From Devosia sp. (lineage in GTDB: Bacteria; Pseudomonadota; Alphaproteobacteria; Rhizobiales; Devosiaceae), in the NCBI RefSeq assembly GCF_014860165.1, contig NZ_JACZKG010000071.1, positions 1 to 64,000 of the forward strand: a stretch of DNA of 64,000 nt, written 5' to 3'. Positions within the stretch are counted from its first letter, which is position 1. Each line of letters opens with the position of its first letter. Below the pieces are notes generated by a model. It ran no database searches, had not been told where the DNA came from, and was given only the letters and a program-made list of their open reading frames with translations. Both the position numbers and the translations under genes were made by a program. Shown here piece by piece: positions 1-8,011 of the stretch.

Positions 1-63
1 CCCCGGTAATCCCCTTCGTCCGCGAACACGGCGGCGGGGATGATGCGTAGCGCCACCTAACCG

Positions 64-101
64 CCCTCGTGGCTCATCCTGAGCCTGTCGAAGGACGAGG
101 T
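64..101. repeat. Intergenic palindromic repeat, family A (copy 1)
   Basis: An imperfect inverted repeat with ends CCTCGT and ACGAGG around a core resembling CATCCTGAGCCTGTCGAA. The same core recurs twice at 1814-1899. Elements of this kind are scattered between genes in Hyphomicrobiales. It lies just downstream of the DUF2125 gene and may act in transcript ends. I infer no coding function. Confidence 0.6.
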
Positions 102-117
102 CGCGGCACGGCGCCGA

Positions 118-1089
118 CTAAAACAGCGGCGGCACGCTGGCGATTGGCACCAGGCCCGAGAATATCGCGCCGGCCCGGAAATTGAGCTGGTTGGCATGCG
201 CGCCCTCCGCCGTCGGCGTCCCCAGCACCAGCGTGCGCCACGGCTCTTCGAGCAAGGGGCCGATGCGCTCGGCCACCCCGGTCGAGGTGATGCCGATGGA
301 CCCGTCGAGCGTGCCCTGCGGATCGAGCCGCAACTCGCCCTGCGCGTCGAGTACCGAATCGGCATCCGTGCCGCGGATGGCGACGATCTTCAGCGCCCCG
401 CCGGCCTGCTGCAGGCTTTGCAGCAGCAGCGGATCGCCCCAATTTCTGATATCATCGGGTAGTCCCGACAGTTCGAGCTGGATTTCCGCATTGGTGTCGG
501 TCAGCGTCAGCCCCGGCCAGACCAGGGTCTGGGCGCGCGCATACAGCGCCAGCGCCGCCAGGCGCCGCGCGCTGTCATGCTGCTCGGGAATATCGAACAG
601 ATGCACCTCCACCAGCGGACTCTGCGCGATGACCGCGTCACCAAACAGCGTATCGGACCAGACCACGTCCTTGGCCGAGATCGAGCCGCGGGCAATGCGC
701 CAGTTGTCGAGCCGCATGCTGGCTTCCAGCCCCGACCAGGCCACGCCATTGCGCGTGCCGGTGAAGCTGTCGGTGAGCTGCGCCGGCCCCAGCGCCGAAG
801 CCAGCATATGGGTGGGCGCATAGACGCGCACGCTCGCCCTTATGCCGGGCACATCTACCACGAGGTCGCCGCTGACGATGCGGGCCGTGCCGCAATCGAC
901 ATCGAAGCGGAACGGAAAGCCTCCCACATCAAGCGTCTGGCAGCTGACATTGGGCGCGGTGACGCCATCGGCCAGCGCCAGGGCCTCGACATTCTGCCGG
1001 ACCATGCCGGCCAGCACAAACCATGCCGCGCTCCACAGCACGACCACTGCCACCACGACGCTGCCAAGAATGATGATTCGTTTTTTCAT
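118..1089 (-). CDS. DUF2125 domain-containing envelope protein
   Basis: A 323-residue protein starting MKKRIIILG, with one hydrophobic N-terminal segment (about residues 5-25) that is an uncleaved anchor or signal peptide; the rest should be periplasmic. The body has the DUF2125 pattern, including a GGFPFRFDV segment near residue 62 and many short beta-prone repeats. No enzymatic motif is visible and the family has no known reaction. I chose the ATG at 1089 because the 12 codons upstream carry no signal-like sequence and the lysine-rich start fits an export signal. It is divergent from the gamma-glutamylcyclotransferase gene, with a 164-bp gap that shows no clear regulatory site. Confidence 0.8.
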   Translation of the reverse strand: MKKRIIILGSVVVAVVVLWSAAWFVLAGMVRQNVEALALADGVTAPNVSCQTLDVGGFPFRFDVDCGTARIVSGDLVVDVPGIRASVRVYAPTHMLASALGPAQLTDSFTGTRNGVAWSGLEASMRLDNWRIARGSISAKDVVWSDTLFGDAVIAQSPLVEVHLFDIPEQHDSARRLAALALYARAQTLVWPGLTLTDTNAEIQLELSGLPDDIRNWGDPLLLQSLQQAGGALKIVAIRGTDADSVLDAQGELRLDPQGTLDGSIGITSTGVAERIGPLLEEPWRTLVLGTPTAEGAHANQLNFRAGAIFSGLVPIASVPPLF

Positions 1090-1253
1090 GGGCGGCACTC
1101 TTACCTGCGCGGGCCGAGGGACCAAAGCGCCATCGCTGCCGCTTGCCGATATTCACCGCCGGCAAATCCGGGTCGCAACATCATTGCATGACCTCTATCG
1201 ACACGGGGGCAATTGCCTTGGACGGCAAGCAAGCCTAGATTTCTGTTCGGGTT

Positions 1254-1805
1254 ATGGCGATGAGCGATTTGGAATACACAGCGACCCACTGGGTCTTCGG
1301 CTACGGTTCCCTCATCTGGAATCCGGGATTTCCCCATGTGTCGGCGCAGCAGGGCCTGCTCCGGGGCGCCCATCGCAGCCTCTCGATTGTTTCCCATCAC
1401 CATCGCGGCACGGTCGAGCAGCCCGGCCTGGTCTTTGGCCTCACCCGTGGCGGTGCCTGCCGCGGCATGGTGTTCGAAGTTGCCGACGCGCAGTGGCCCG
1501 ATGTCTACGCCTATCTCCATGAGCGCGAACAGGTCACCTCGGTCTATCGCGACGTCATGCGGCCCGTTCGCCTGGCCGATGGCCGCGCCATCAAGGCGCT
1601 CGCCTTCCTGGTCGATGAGCGGCACGAGCAGTTCGCCGGCCATCTGAGCCTCGAGCAGCAATTGGCCATGGTGCGCGCGGGCGTCGGCATTTCGGGCCGC
1701 AATGTCGACTATGTGCTCAACACCTATAAATATCTGCGCGAGCTGGGCATTCGCGATCGCCAGCTGATGGCCCTGGCCGATCTGCTGGCAAAGGAAGCGG
1801 CCTGA
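1254..1805 (+). CDS. chaC: Gamma-glutamylcyclotransferase, ChaC family
   Basis: A 183-residue cytosolic protein. Near the N-terminus it carries FGYGSLIWNPGF, the gamma-glutamyl-binding loop of the cyclotransferase fold, and later AYLHEREQV, whose first glutamate aligns with the catalytic acid of ChaC proteins. ChaC enzymes cleave glutathione to 5-oxoproline and Cys-Gly, so a role in glutathione turnover is expected. Length is normal for the bacterial family. Two in-frame ATG codons (1254 and 1260) could be the start, and neither has a strong ribosome-binding site. It stands alone, followed by two family A palindromes. Confidence 0.88.
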   Translation: MAMSDLEYTATHWVFGYGSLIWNPGFPHVSAQQGLLRGAHRSLSIVSHHHRGTVEQPGLVFGLTRGGACRGMVFEVADAQWPDVYAYLHEREQVTSVYRDVMRPVRLADGRAIKALAFLVDERHEQFAGHLSLEQQLAMVRAGVGISGRNVDYVLNTYKYLRELGIRDRQLMALADLLAKEAA

Positions 1806-1813
1806 ACCTTCGA

Positions 1814-1899
1814 GACCTCATGGTGAGCCTGTCGAACCACGAGGTCGGGCACCACCATCCTGCCACGACCTCGTCGTTCGACAAGCTCAGGATGAGGTC
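1814..1899. repeat. Intergenic palindromic repeat, family A (two inverted copies)
   Basis: Two copies of the family A element in opposite orientation, at 1814-1846 and 1867-1899. Together they form a large potential hairpin between the convergent chaC and mtgA genes. The second copy reads ACAAGCTCAGGATGAGG, the complement of the core in copy 1. The position between converging genes suggests a shared transcription end, by inference only. Confidence 0.65.
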
Positions 1900-1908
1900 T
1901 ACCGGCAA

Positions 1909-2631
1909 TCAAAGCGCCAGCCGGCCGCCCTCGCCCACGCAATTGGCCCGCTCGCCATATTGGGCAACGCGCTCCTGGATAATCCCCGCAATCCGCACCA
2001 TCCCGGCCGATGGCCGTCCAGGCTGCCGCAGCAGCGGATTGGGCAGGGCCGTCACCAGCAGGGTGGCCGTACGCCAGTCGAGATCCTGAGGCACGATGCC
2101 GAAGGCCCGGCGCGCGCCCGCGGCCACGCCGAACTGCCCCTCCGGCCCCCATTCGGCGATGTTGAGATAGATTTCCATGATCCGGCGCTTGGGCAACACC
2201 AGGTCGATATAGAGCGCCAGCGGCACTTCCAGCGCCTTGCGGACCGGGCTCTGCCCGTTCCACAGGAACAGGTTGCGCGCCACCTGCATGGCGATGGTCG
2301 AGGCGCCGCGCGCCTCCTCGCCATCAAGGAAATTCTGCACCTCCTCGCGCAGCGCCCCCAGATCGACGCCCCAATGCCGGCAGAACTGGCCGTCCTCCGA
2401 AAGGATCACCGCCGCCTTGAGCCGGTCCGAAATATCGCCGATTTCGCGCCACTCGCGATCCACCGGCCGGCCCGTGAGATAGCGCTCGAGCATCGGCACC
2501 GATACCGGGTCGACGAAGACATAGACCGGCGTCAGCACGACCGGGATGGCGACCAGCACCGCCGCAACAAGACCAAGCCAGCGCAGAATGCGCCACATGC
2601 CCCGCGGTTTGCGTCGTCTTGCCATGCCCAT
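1909..2631 (-). CDS. mtgA: Monofunctional biosynthetic peptidoglycan transglycosylase
   Basis: A 240-residue glycosyltransferase family 51 enzyme without a transpeptidase domain. It polymerises lipid II into glycan strands on the outer face of the inner membrane. A basic start (MGMARRRK) is followed by one membrane anchor at about residues 16-36. The catalytic block SEDGQFCRHWGVD contains the essential glutamate. GASTIAMQVARNLF and YLNIAEWG are the further conserved GT51 motifs. Length matches MtgA. I chose the ATG at 2631 because the upstream in-frame extension runs through a palindromic repeat and is not coding-like. Confidence 0.92.
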   Translation of the reverse strand: MGMARRRKPRGMWRILRWLGLVAAVLVAIPVVLTPVYVFVDPVSVPMLERYLTGRPVDREWREIGDISDRLKAAVILSEDGQFCRHWGVDLGALREEVQNFLDGEEARGASTIAMQVARNLFLWNGQSPVRKALEVPLALYIDLVLPKRRIMEIYLNIAEWGPEGQFGVAAGARRAFGIVPQDLDWRTATLLVTALPNPLLRQPGRPSAGMVRIAGIIQERVAQYGERANCVGEGGRLAL

Positions 2632-2649
2632 CCAATACCCACCGCGCCG

Positions 2650-2793
2650 TTCCCGCGAAAGCGGGAATCTCTGCTGGGTAGAGTGACCGCGCGAACCTCC
2701 CCCTCCTCGATCGTCACCCTCGGGCTTGACCCGAGGGCTCTCCACTTTGCTTCACGCACGGCAAGTGTAGTGTCCTCGGGTCAAGCCCGAGGA
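2650..2793. repeat. Cluster of intergenic palindromes, families B and C
   Basis: Between mtgA and the polyprenyl synthase gene. 2650-2667 is TTCCCGC-GAAA-GCGGGAA (family C). 2717-2737 is CCCTCGGG-CTTGA-CCCGAGGG and 2773-2793 is TCCTCGGG-TCAAG-CCCGAGGA, two family B copies inverted relative to each other. Related copies occur at 23378-23455 (C) and about 30339-30360 (B-like). The region shows no gene. The promoter of the downstream plus-strand operon must lie within or just after it. Confidence 0.7.
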
Positions 2794-2868
2794 TGACGTC
2801 CGGTAGTTGGGAGGCGCCCACCGACAAGCACTTGCCGCCCCTCCCCCAAACCAGCTAGCAACATCCCC

Positions 2869-3771
2869 ATGTACGATTTCCCCGCAGACCTGACCGATGT
2901 GGCCAGCGCCGTCGAAACCGCGCTGGCGCAGCAGCTCGATAATGCGCGCCTGTCCGGCCCCGGCCCTGCCCCCGGGCGGCTGGTCGATTCCATGCGCCAT
3001 GGCAGCCTCGAAGGCGGCAAGCGCCTGCGGCCGCTGCTGGTGCGCCAGGCCGCCGCCATCTTCAATATCCCCGCATCCCAGGCGCTGACGGCCGGGCTCG
3101 CGGTGGAAATGGTCCACTGCTATTCGCTCGTCCACGACGACCTGCCGGCCATGGACGATGATGATATCAGGCGCGGCCGCCCCACCGTGCACAAGGCCTA
3201 TGACGAAGCCACCGCCATCCTTGCCGGCGACGCGCTGCTGACCCACGCCTTCGGCCTCCTGGCCGATCCGACCTGCCACCCCGATCCCGCCGTGCGCATC
3301 GCCCTGGTGCGTGAACTGGCTGCCGGTTCCGGCGCCGGCGGCATGGTCGGCGGGCAGATGCGCGACATCGCGGGCGAACAAGCGGGCCTCGCCGCCGATG
3401 AGATTTCGACCATGCAGGCCATGAAGACCGGTGCCCTCATCCGGGCCAGCGTGCGCATCGGCGCCATTCTCGGCGGCGCCGATGCCAGGGCACTCTCGGT
3501 GCTCACGGTCTATGCCGAGGCCGCCGGCCGCGCCTTCCAGCTCGCTGACGATATCCTCGACGTAACGGCGACGGCCGAGACCATGGGCAAGGCCACCGGC
3601 AAGGACGCGACCCATGGCAAGCAGACGCTGGTCGCCCAGCTTGGCCTCGAGGGCGCCCGCGCCCGGCTGAACCAGACCGTCAGCGAGGCGTTGTCCGCGC
3701 TGCGCACCTTCGGCCCCAAGGCCGACGGCCTGCGCGCCACCGTGCGCTATTTCGCCAGCCGGGAGCACTGA
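2869..3771 (+). CDS. ispA: Polyprenyl diphosphate synthase (FPP/GGPP synthase family)
   Basis: A 300-residue trans-isoprenyl diphosphate synthase that condenses IPP with allylic diphosphates in the cytosol. All family landmarks are present: GGKRLRPLL, the first aspartate-rich motif DDLPAMDDDD, the lysine-bearing MKTGALI segment, and the second motif QLADDILDV. Two residues separate the aspartate pairs and small residues lie upstream, which fits short-chain (C15) products, but chain length cannot be settled by reading. The ATG at 2869 follows a plain leader. The MOSC gene follows after one base, so the two are probably cotranscribed; ispG lies nearby in convergent orientation. Confidence 0.88.
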   Translation: MYDFPADLTDVASAVETALAQQLDNARLSGPGPAPGRLVDSMRHGSLEGGKRLRPLLVRQAAAIFNIPASQALTAGLAVEMVHCYSLVHDDLPAMDDDDIRRGRPTVHKAYDEATAILAGDALLTHAFGLLADPTCHPDPAVRIALVRELAAGSGAGGMVGGQMRDIAGEQAGLAADEISTMQAMKTGALIRASVRIGAILGGADARALSVLTVYAEAAGRAFQLADDILDVTATAETMGKATGKDATHGKQTLVAQLGLEGARARLNQTVSEALSALRTFGPKADGLRATVRYFASREH

Positions 3772-3772
3772 C

Positions 3773-4408
3773 TTGGCCATACTCGACAGCATCAATATCG
3801 GCCAGCCGCGGACCATTCCGACCAAGTCGGCCAGGACAGGCATCTATAAGGAGCCCGTTCCCAGCGCCACCCTCACCACACAGGGGATCGAGGGCGACGC
3901 GGTGATGGACCGCAGGCACCATGGTGGCGTCGATCAGGCGGTCTATCTCTATTTTGCCGACGACTATGCCTGGTGGAGCCAGGAACTCGGCGAGACCGTC
4001 GCACCCGGCACCTTCGGCGAAAACCTGACGCTATCAGGTGTCGAGGGCCGCTCCGTCGCCGTGGGCGATCGCTTCAACATCGGGCCGGTAGTAATCGAAG
4101 TTACCAGCCACCGCACGCCCTGCAATGTCTTCGCCCTGCGCATGGGCGACCCCAAATTCGTCCGGCGCTTCCACAGAGCCGGCCGCCCCGGCGCCTATTG
4201 CCGCGTTATCACCCCCGGCGTGATCGAGGCCGGCAAGCCGGTGACCTGCCAGCTCTACGCCGGTGAGCGGATCACCGTCTCCGAGTTGATGTCGACGCTC
4301 GATGGCGCGCGCGATGTCGATCCTGCTTTCCTGCGCCGGGCCCTGACCGCTCCGGTGCATTACAAGATGCGCGCCGATTTCGAAGACCGCCTCGCCCGCC
4401 TGTTCTGA
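3773..4408 (+). CDS. MOSC domain protein, YiiM type
   Basis: A 211-residue protein resembling E. coli YiiM. The MOSC core includes the block DAVMDRRHHGGVDQAVY and, later, HRTPCNVF, whose cysteine is the conserved MOSC residue. A helical C-terminal tail (about 165-211) matches the 3-alpha extension. MOSC proteins handle molybdenum cofactor sulfur chemistry or detoxify N-hydroxylated bases; the substrate here is unknown. The start is a TTG one base after the ispA stop, supported by GGGAG 7 bases upstream, so translation is probably coupled. ybaK-like follows after 12 bases. Confidence 0.82.
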   Translation: MAILDSINIGQPRTIPTKSARTGIYKEPVPSATLTTQGIEGDAVMDRRHHGGVDQAVYLYFADDYAWWSQELGETVAPGTFGENLTLSGVEGRSVAVGDRFNIGPVVIEVTSHRTPCNVFALRMGDPKFVRRFHRAGRPGAYCRVITPGVIEAGKPVTCQLYAGERITVSELMSTLDGARDVDPAFLRRALTAPVHYKMRADFEDRLARLF

Positions 4409-4420
4409 AAGCCCGCCCTC

Positions 4421-4903
4421 ATGAGCCTTGCCTCCGTCCAAGCCGACCTTGCCGCTCGGGCACCCGACCTTGCCGTCGAAGTTACCGACGCCTCCACTGC
4501 CACCGTGCAGCTCGCCGCAGCCGTGCATGGTTGCGAGCCCGGCCAGATCGCCAAGACCCTGTGCATCCGCGTGCGCGACGAGGAATTCCTGCTGGTGACG
4601 CGCGGCGATGCCCGGCTGGACAACCAGAAATCCAAGGCGGCCTTTGGCGGCCGCCCGCGCATGCTGGGCGCCGAGGATGTGCTGCGTTTGACCAGCCACC
4701 CCGTCGGCGGCGTCTGCCCCTTCGGCCTGCCTGATCAGCTGCCGATCTACCTCGATGTTTCGATCAAGGTCTATGACGTGATGATCCCCGCCGGTGGCGA
4801 CACCCACGCCTCGGTCACCCTCAGCGTCGCCCGCCTCGCCGAACTCTGCGGCAACAAATGGGTCGACGCCTGCGTGCCGCCAGGTGCCGTCGAGGCGGAG
4901 TAG
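4421..4903 (+). CDS. YbaK/EbsC family aminoacyl-tRNA deacylase
   Basis: A 160-residue protein of the YbaK/ProX editing fold, which hydrolyses mischarged aminoacyl-tRNA such as Cys-tRNA(Pro). Characteristic features are the early AKTLCIRV strand with the conserved lysine, the block HPVGGVCPFG around residue 92, and the AGG segment near residue 123. It is the third gene of a tight plus-strand run (ispA, MOSC, this gene). It ends two bases before the ispG stop codon on the other strand, so the two genes converge with no spacer or terminator visible. Confidence 0.85.
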   Translation: MSLASVQADLAARAPDLAVEVTDASTATVQLAAAVHGCEPGQIAKTLCIRVRDEEFLLVTRGDARLDNQKSKAAFGGRPRMLGAEDVLRLTSHPVGGVCPFGLPDQLPIYLDVSIKVYDVMIPAGGDTHASVTLSVARLAELCGNKWVDACVPPGAVEAE

Positions 4904-4904
4904 C

Positions 4905-6146
4905 CTACTCCGCCGCCGACCGCGCTCCGGTGCCGAACTTGCGCTCGATATAGTCGGCCACCATTACCTTGAACTGGTCCGCCACATCGGCCCCGCGCAG
5001 GGTCGCGACCTTCTGGCCATCGACGAAAACCGGCGCGGCCGGGGTCTCGCCCGTGCCCGGCAGCGAAATGCCGATATTGGCATGCTTGCTCTCGCCCGGC
5101 CCGTTGACGATGCAGCCCATGACCGCCACCGACAGCGTCTCGACCCCCGGATAGCGCTCGCGCCATTCCGGCATCGAGGTGCTGAGATGATCCTGGATAT
5201 CCTTGGCCAGCGTCTGGAACGTGGTCGACGTCGTCCGCCCGCAACCCGGGCAGGCCGCGACCACAGGCAGGAACTGGCGGAAGCCCATGGTCTGCAGCAG
5301 CTCCTGCGCCACCTTGACCTCGGTAGTGCGATCACCACCCGGCTCGGGCGTCAGCGAAATGCGGATCGTGTCGCCGATTCCCTGCTGCAGCAAAATGCCC
5401 AAAGCCGCCGACGACGCGACCACGCCCTTGGTGCCCATCCCTGCCTCGGTCAGCCCCAGATGCAGCGCATAATCACACCGCGCGGCCAGGTCCTGATAGA
5501 CCGCAATGAGGTGCTGGACGTCGGAGACCTTGGTGGACAGGATGATCCTGTCGCGCCCCATGCCCAGCTCCTCGGCGCGCCGCGCCGACAGCAAGGCCGA
5601 CTGGATGATCACCTCGCGCTGCACCGCCGCCGCCGTAACCGGCTCCGGAGAAGCCGCATTCTCGTCCATCAGCTTGGTGAGCAGTTCCTCGTCGAGGCTC
5701 CCCCAGTTCACCCCGATGCGCACTGGCTTGTTGTAGCGATTGGCAATCTCGATCAGCGTCGAGAACTGCGTATCGCGTTTGGCCTTGAAGCCCACATTGC
5801 CCGGATTGATGCGATATTTCGCCAGCGCCTCGGCACAGGCCGGATGATCAGTGAGCAGCTTGTGGCCGATATAGTGGAAGTCCCCCACCAGCGGCACGTC
5901 ATAGCCCATCAAGGCCAGTCGATCGCGGATGATCGGCACCGCCGCCGCCGCCTCGTCGCGATCGACCGTGATGCGCACGATTTCCGAACCGGCGCGGGCC
6001 AGCTGCATCACCTGCTTCACGGTCGCGTCGATATCGGCCGTATCGGTATTGGTCATCGACTGCACGACGACGGGCGCGCCGCCGCCGACCATGACGCCGC
6101 CGACATCCACACCAACAGATTGCCTGCGCATTGCCGGCCCAGCCAT
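4905..6146 (-). CDS. ispG: 4-hydroxy-3-methylbut-2-en-1-yl diphosphate synthase (flavodoxin)
   Basis: The 413-residue IspG/GcpE enzyme of the non-mevalonate isoprenoid pathway. It converts MEcPP to HMBPP with a [4Fe-4S] cluster. The N-terminal TIM barrel starts with [19 protein letters not shown]. The C-terminal cluster-binding cysteines are in ACPGCGRTT and [10 protein letters not shown]. The ATG at 6146 is chosen over the TTG one codon upstream because GAGGT sits 6 bases before it. Together with the nearby IspA-type synthase, the locus covers a late step and the chain-building step of isoprenoid supply, on opposite strands. Confidence 0.95.
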   Translation of the reverse strand: MAGPAMRRQSVGVDVGGVMVGGGAPVVVQSMTNTDTADIDATVKQVMQLARAGSEIVRITVDRDEAAAAVPIIRDRLALMGYDVPLVGDFHYIGHKLLTDHPACAEALAKYRINPGNVGFKAKRDTQFSTLIEIANRYNKPVRIGVNWGSLDEELLTKLMDENAASPEPVTAAAVQREVIIQSALLSARRAEELGMGRDRIILSTKVSDVQHLIAVYQDLAARCDYALHLGLTEAGMGTKGVVASSAALGILLQQGIGDTIRISLTPEPGGDRTTEVKVAQELLQTMGFRQFLPVVAACPGCGRTTSTTFQTLAKDIQDHLSTSMPEWRERYPGVETLSVAVMGCIVNGPGESKHANIGISLPGTGETPAAPVFVDGQKVATLRGADVADQFKVMVADYIERKFGTGARSAAE

Positions 6147-6270
6147 CAAACACCTCGAACTTGGAGAGGCAGAAATAAGCCTGCTAGGTTAGAGACGCAA
6201 TGTTTCTCGATTGTGTCGAAGGGACGCGGCCCGGCTCGTCGTCTGACAGAAGACACTAGGAGCCCAAAGA

Positions 6271-6480
6271 ATGTCGTTCCAGGCCTATATCGACAATATC
6301 GAGAAGCAGACGGGCATCGGCCCCGACGAATTCATCCGCCTCGCCACCGAGAAGGGCCTGACTCGGCCCGGCACCAAGGCCACGCCGATCACCGATTGGC
6401 TCAAGGCCGAATATGGCCTGGGCCACGGCCACGCCATGGCCATCGTCAAGCTGCTGCGCGACCGCGGCGTGCTCACCTGA
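6271..6480 (+). CDS. DUF4287 domain-containing small protein
   Basis: A 69-residue acidic-to-neutral soluble protein that is one complete DUF4287 domain: MSFQAYIDNIEKQTG at the start and GLGHGHAMAIV near the end. The family is helical and of unknown function, often linked to DUF5655. A purine-rich AGGAGCC lies 7 bases before the ATG. The gene is 30 bases upstream of the YkvA-like gene start region and probably cotranscribed with it. Complete despite its size. Confidence 0.8.
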   Translation: MSFQAYIDNIEKQTGIGPDEFIRLATEKGLTRPGTKATPITDWLKAEYGLGHGHAMAIVKLLRDRGVLT

Positions 6481-6530
6481 TGCCGATGTGATCGGCCCGG
6501 CCTTGAACCATGCCGGGCGAGGACCATTTA

Positions 6531-6839
6531 ATGGGCATGATGAACATGCTCCTCCCCCGCCTCGTCCTCTTCCGCAAGGAAGTCGTCCAGCTCTGGAAGG
6601 CCTTCTTCGCGCCCGAAACCCCGCTCCACCTCAAGGCCGCGACCCTGTTCGTCGCCTTTTACCTGGTCAACCCGATCGATCTCATCCCCGACCTCATTCC
6701 GTTCCTGGGCTGGGTGGATGACATCATCCTGGTGCCGCTGATGGTGAGCTGGATCGTCTCGCGCCTGCCGGTCAAGGTCCGCGCCGACCACCGCGAGCGC
6801 AACGACCGCACCATCGACGGCCGCGCGCGTCGGCTGTAG
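6531..6839 (+). CDS. YkvA-like DUF1232 membrane protein
   Basis: A 102-residue protein with the DUF1232 signature: YLVNPIDLIPDLIPFLGWVDD, flanked by hydrophobic stretches, so one or two membrane segments. The function of the family is unknown. I chose the ATG at 6531 because GAGGA at 6519-6523 stands 7 bases before it; an in-frame ATG at 6510 would place this site inside the gene. A short inverted repeat at 6849-6869 (CCCTTCCC/GGGAAGGG) follows but lacks a T-run. Confidence 0.8.
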   Translation: MGMMNMLLPRLVLFRKEVVQLWKAFFAPETPLHLKAATLFVAFYLVNPIDLIPDLIPFLGWVDDIILVPLMVSWIVSRLPVKVRADHRERNDRTIDGRARRL

Positions 6840-6921
6840 ACGCCCGCTCCCTTCCCCCTGAGGGAAGGGGACGACATGACGCGTTCAGCGAAGGTCAGCG
6901 TGAGGCGTGCCGCGCTCGCTG

Positions 6922-7887
6922 CTAGGCGTTGCGCGCCTTCCACCACACCAATATCCCGTTGCTCGGCATGAATGGGATATCCAGCACCAGCTTCTTGCCC
7001 TCGAAATAGGGCTCGGTATGCAGAACCTTGGACTTGGGGTGGATGGCGCGGTAGCCGACCTCGTATTCGGCGTCCCGGTATTTCAGGTAGACCTCCATCT
7101 TCTCGCAGAATGAGAAGTTTGTGAAAATCTCGTTGTCGATGCCGAACCGCGGCTTGCGATCAGAGACCATGACGCGAACCTGGTCGCCCGGACTTAGCGC
7201 ATAGTGCTCCGCCAGTTGTGCGTAACGCGGATCTCCTGCCGTCCTGTCATAGACAAGGTCGAAATCCGGTTGGCCCGACCGCTTTATGAAGATCGCGTAG
7301 GTTACTATACCGAACTTTTCCTCGGGGAAGTTCTTGAGGAAATGCGCGGCAATCATGTCTTCGCCAAAACTCGTATAGGGCGGATGCCAGTCATATGTCT
7401 CCCGCCTGGTATTCTCGAACAGGGCCTCGGCTTCGAAGTGGAGAGCCGTATACTTGCCCATCGCCTTGAGTTCAAAAGTAAGCTTCTGATGGCGCTTGAG
7501 AATTTTCGAACTGAGGATGAACTCCTCCAGTTCGTCCGTTATCGAGGTCGGCAGGTCGGTTGCCAGTAGATGGGATAGAACCGCGCGCGTCGACAGTCGC
7601 CGCTCGGCAATTTCAAGGTCGCTCTTTGTCCTGCGGTATTCGTTCTTGACGAAGTCGCTGAAGTCCTTCTTCTCCCGACGATCAACAACGACGATGATCA
7701 CGTGGGCGATGACGAAAGCGAAGCCGAACTCGGTGATGCCTGCAAAGGCTATCTTTTGCCAGATGTTGCTATGATCGACCAGAAGGCCCAGGCTGACGCC
7801 AAGCGCGATCAGCAGGAGCCCCAAGTACAACTGCCAGCCCAGGTAAGAACTAAACCCGGATTCTCTTCCATCCGCCAAATCTGTCAC
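6922..7887 (-). CDS. Uncharacterised protein with two N-terminal membrane segments
   Basis: A 321-residue protein I do not recognise. The N-terminus has two hydrophobic segments (about residues 17-35 and 47-68) joined by a short loop. A basic, probably coiled segment (about 70-100, DRREKKDF onward) and a soluble region of some 200 residues rich in aromatic and charged residues follow. It starts with GTG at 7887, supported by GGAGGG 7 bases upstream. Three lines I counted are 53-58 percent GC, lower than pyc next door, and codon use is more mixed, which hints at acquisition by transfer. It is monocistronic between ykvA-like and pyc. No catalytic motif is evident. Confidence 0.7.
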   Translation of the reverse strand: MTDLADGRESGFSSYLGWQLYLGLLLIALGVSLGLLVDHSNIWQKIAFAGITEFGFAFVIAHVIIVVVDRREKKDFSDFVKNEYRRTKSDLEIAERRLSTRAVLSHLLATDLPTSITDELEEFILSSKILKRHQKLTFELKAMGKYTALHFEAEALFENTRRETYDWHPPYTSFGEDMIAAHFLKNFPEEKFGIVTYAIFIKRSGQPDFDLVYDRTAGDPRYAQLAEHYALSPGDQVRVMVSDRKPRFGIDNEIFTNFSFCEKMEVYLKYRDAEYEVGYRAIHPKSKVLHTEPYFEGKKLVLDIPFMPSNGILVWWKARNA

Positions 7888-7985
7888 AATCTATCCCTCC
7901 ATAGACCTGAGGTAAGATAGACTATTGGGCGTCCGTTAGGAATGAGTAGTATATCTGCTGCAGAACGTCCGCGCATTAAGGTGAA

Positions 7986-8007
7986 AAGGCCCGGTCTCCC
8001 GGGCCTT
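7986..8007 (-). terminator. Intrinsic terminator of pyc
   Basis: A perfect 9-bp stem AAGGCCCGG/CCGGGCCTT with a TCTC loop, followed on the minus strand by a short T-run. It lies 5 bases past the pyc stop codon. Confidence 0.85.
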
Positions 8008-8011
8008 CTGC

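Noticed and set aside
1..56. Possible start of a minus-strand gene (GTG at 56, reading VALRIIPAAVFADEGDYRG off the left edge).
   Set aside because: Only 18 codons are visible and no family can be recognised; the ribosome-binding site is poor.
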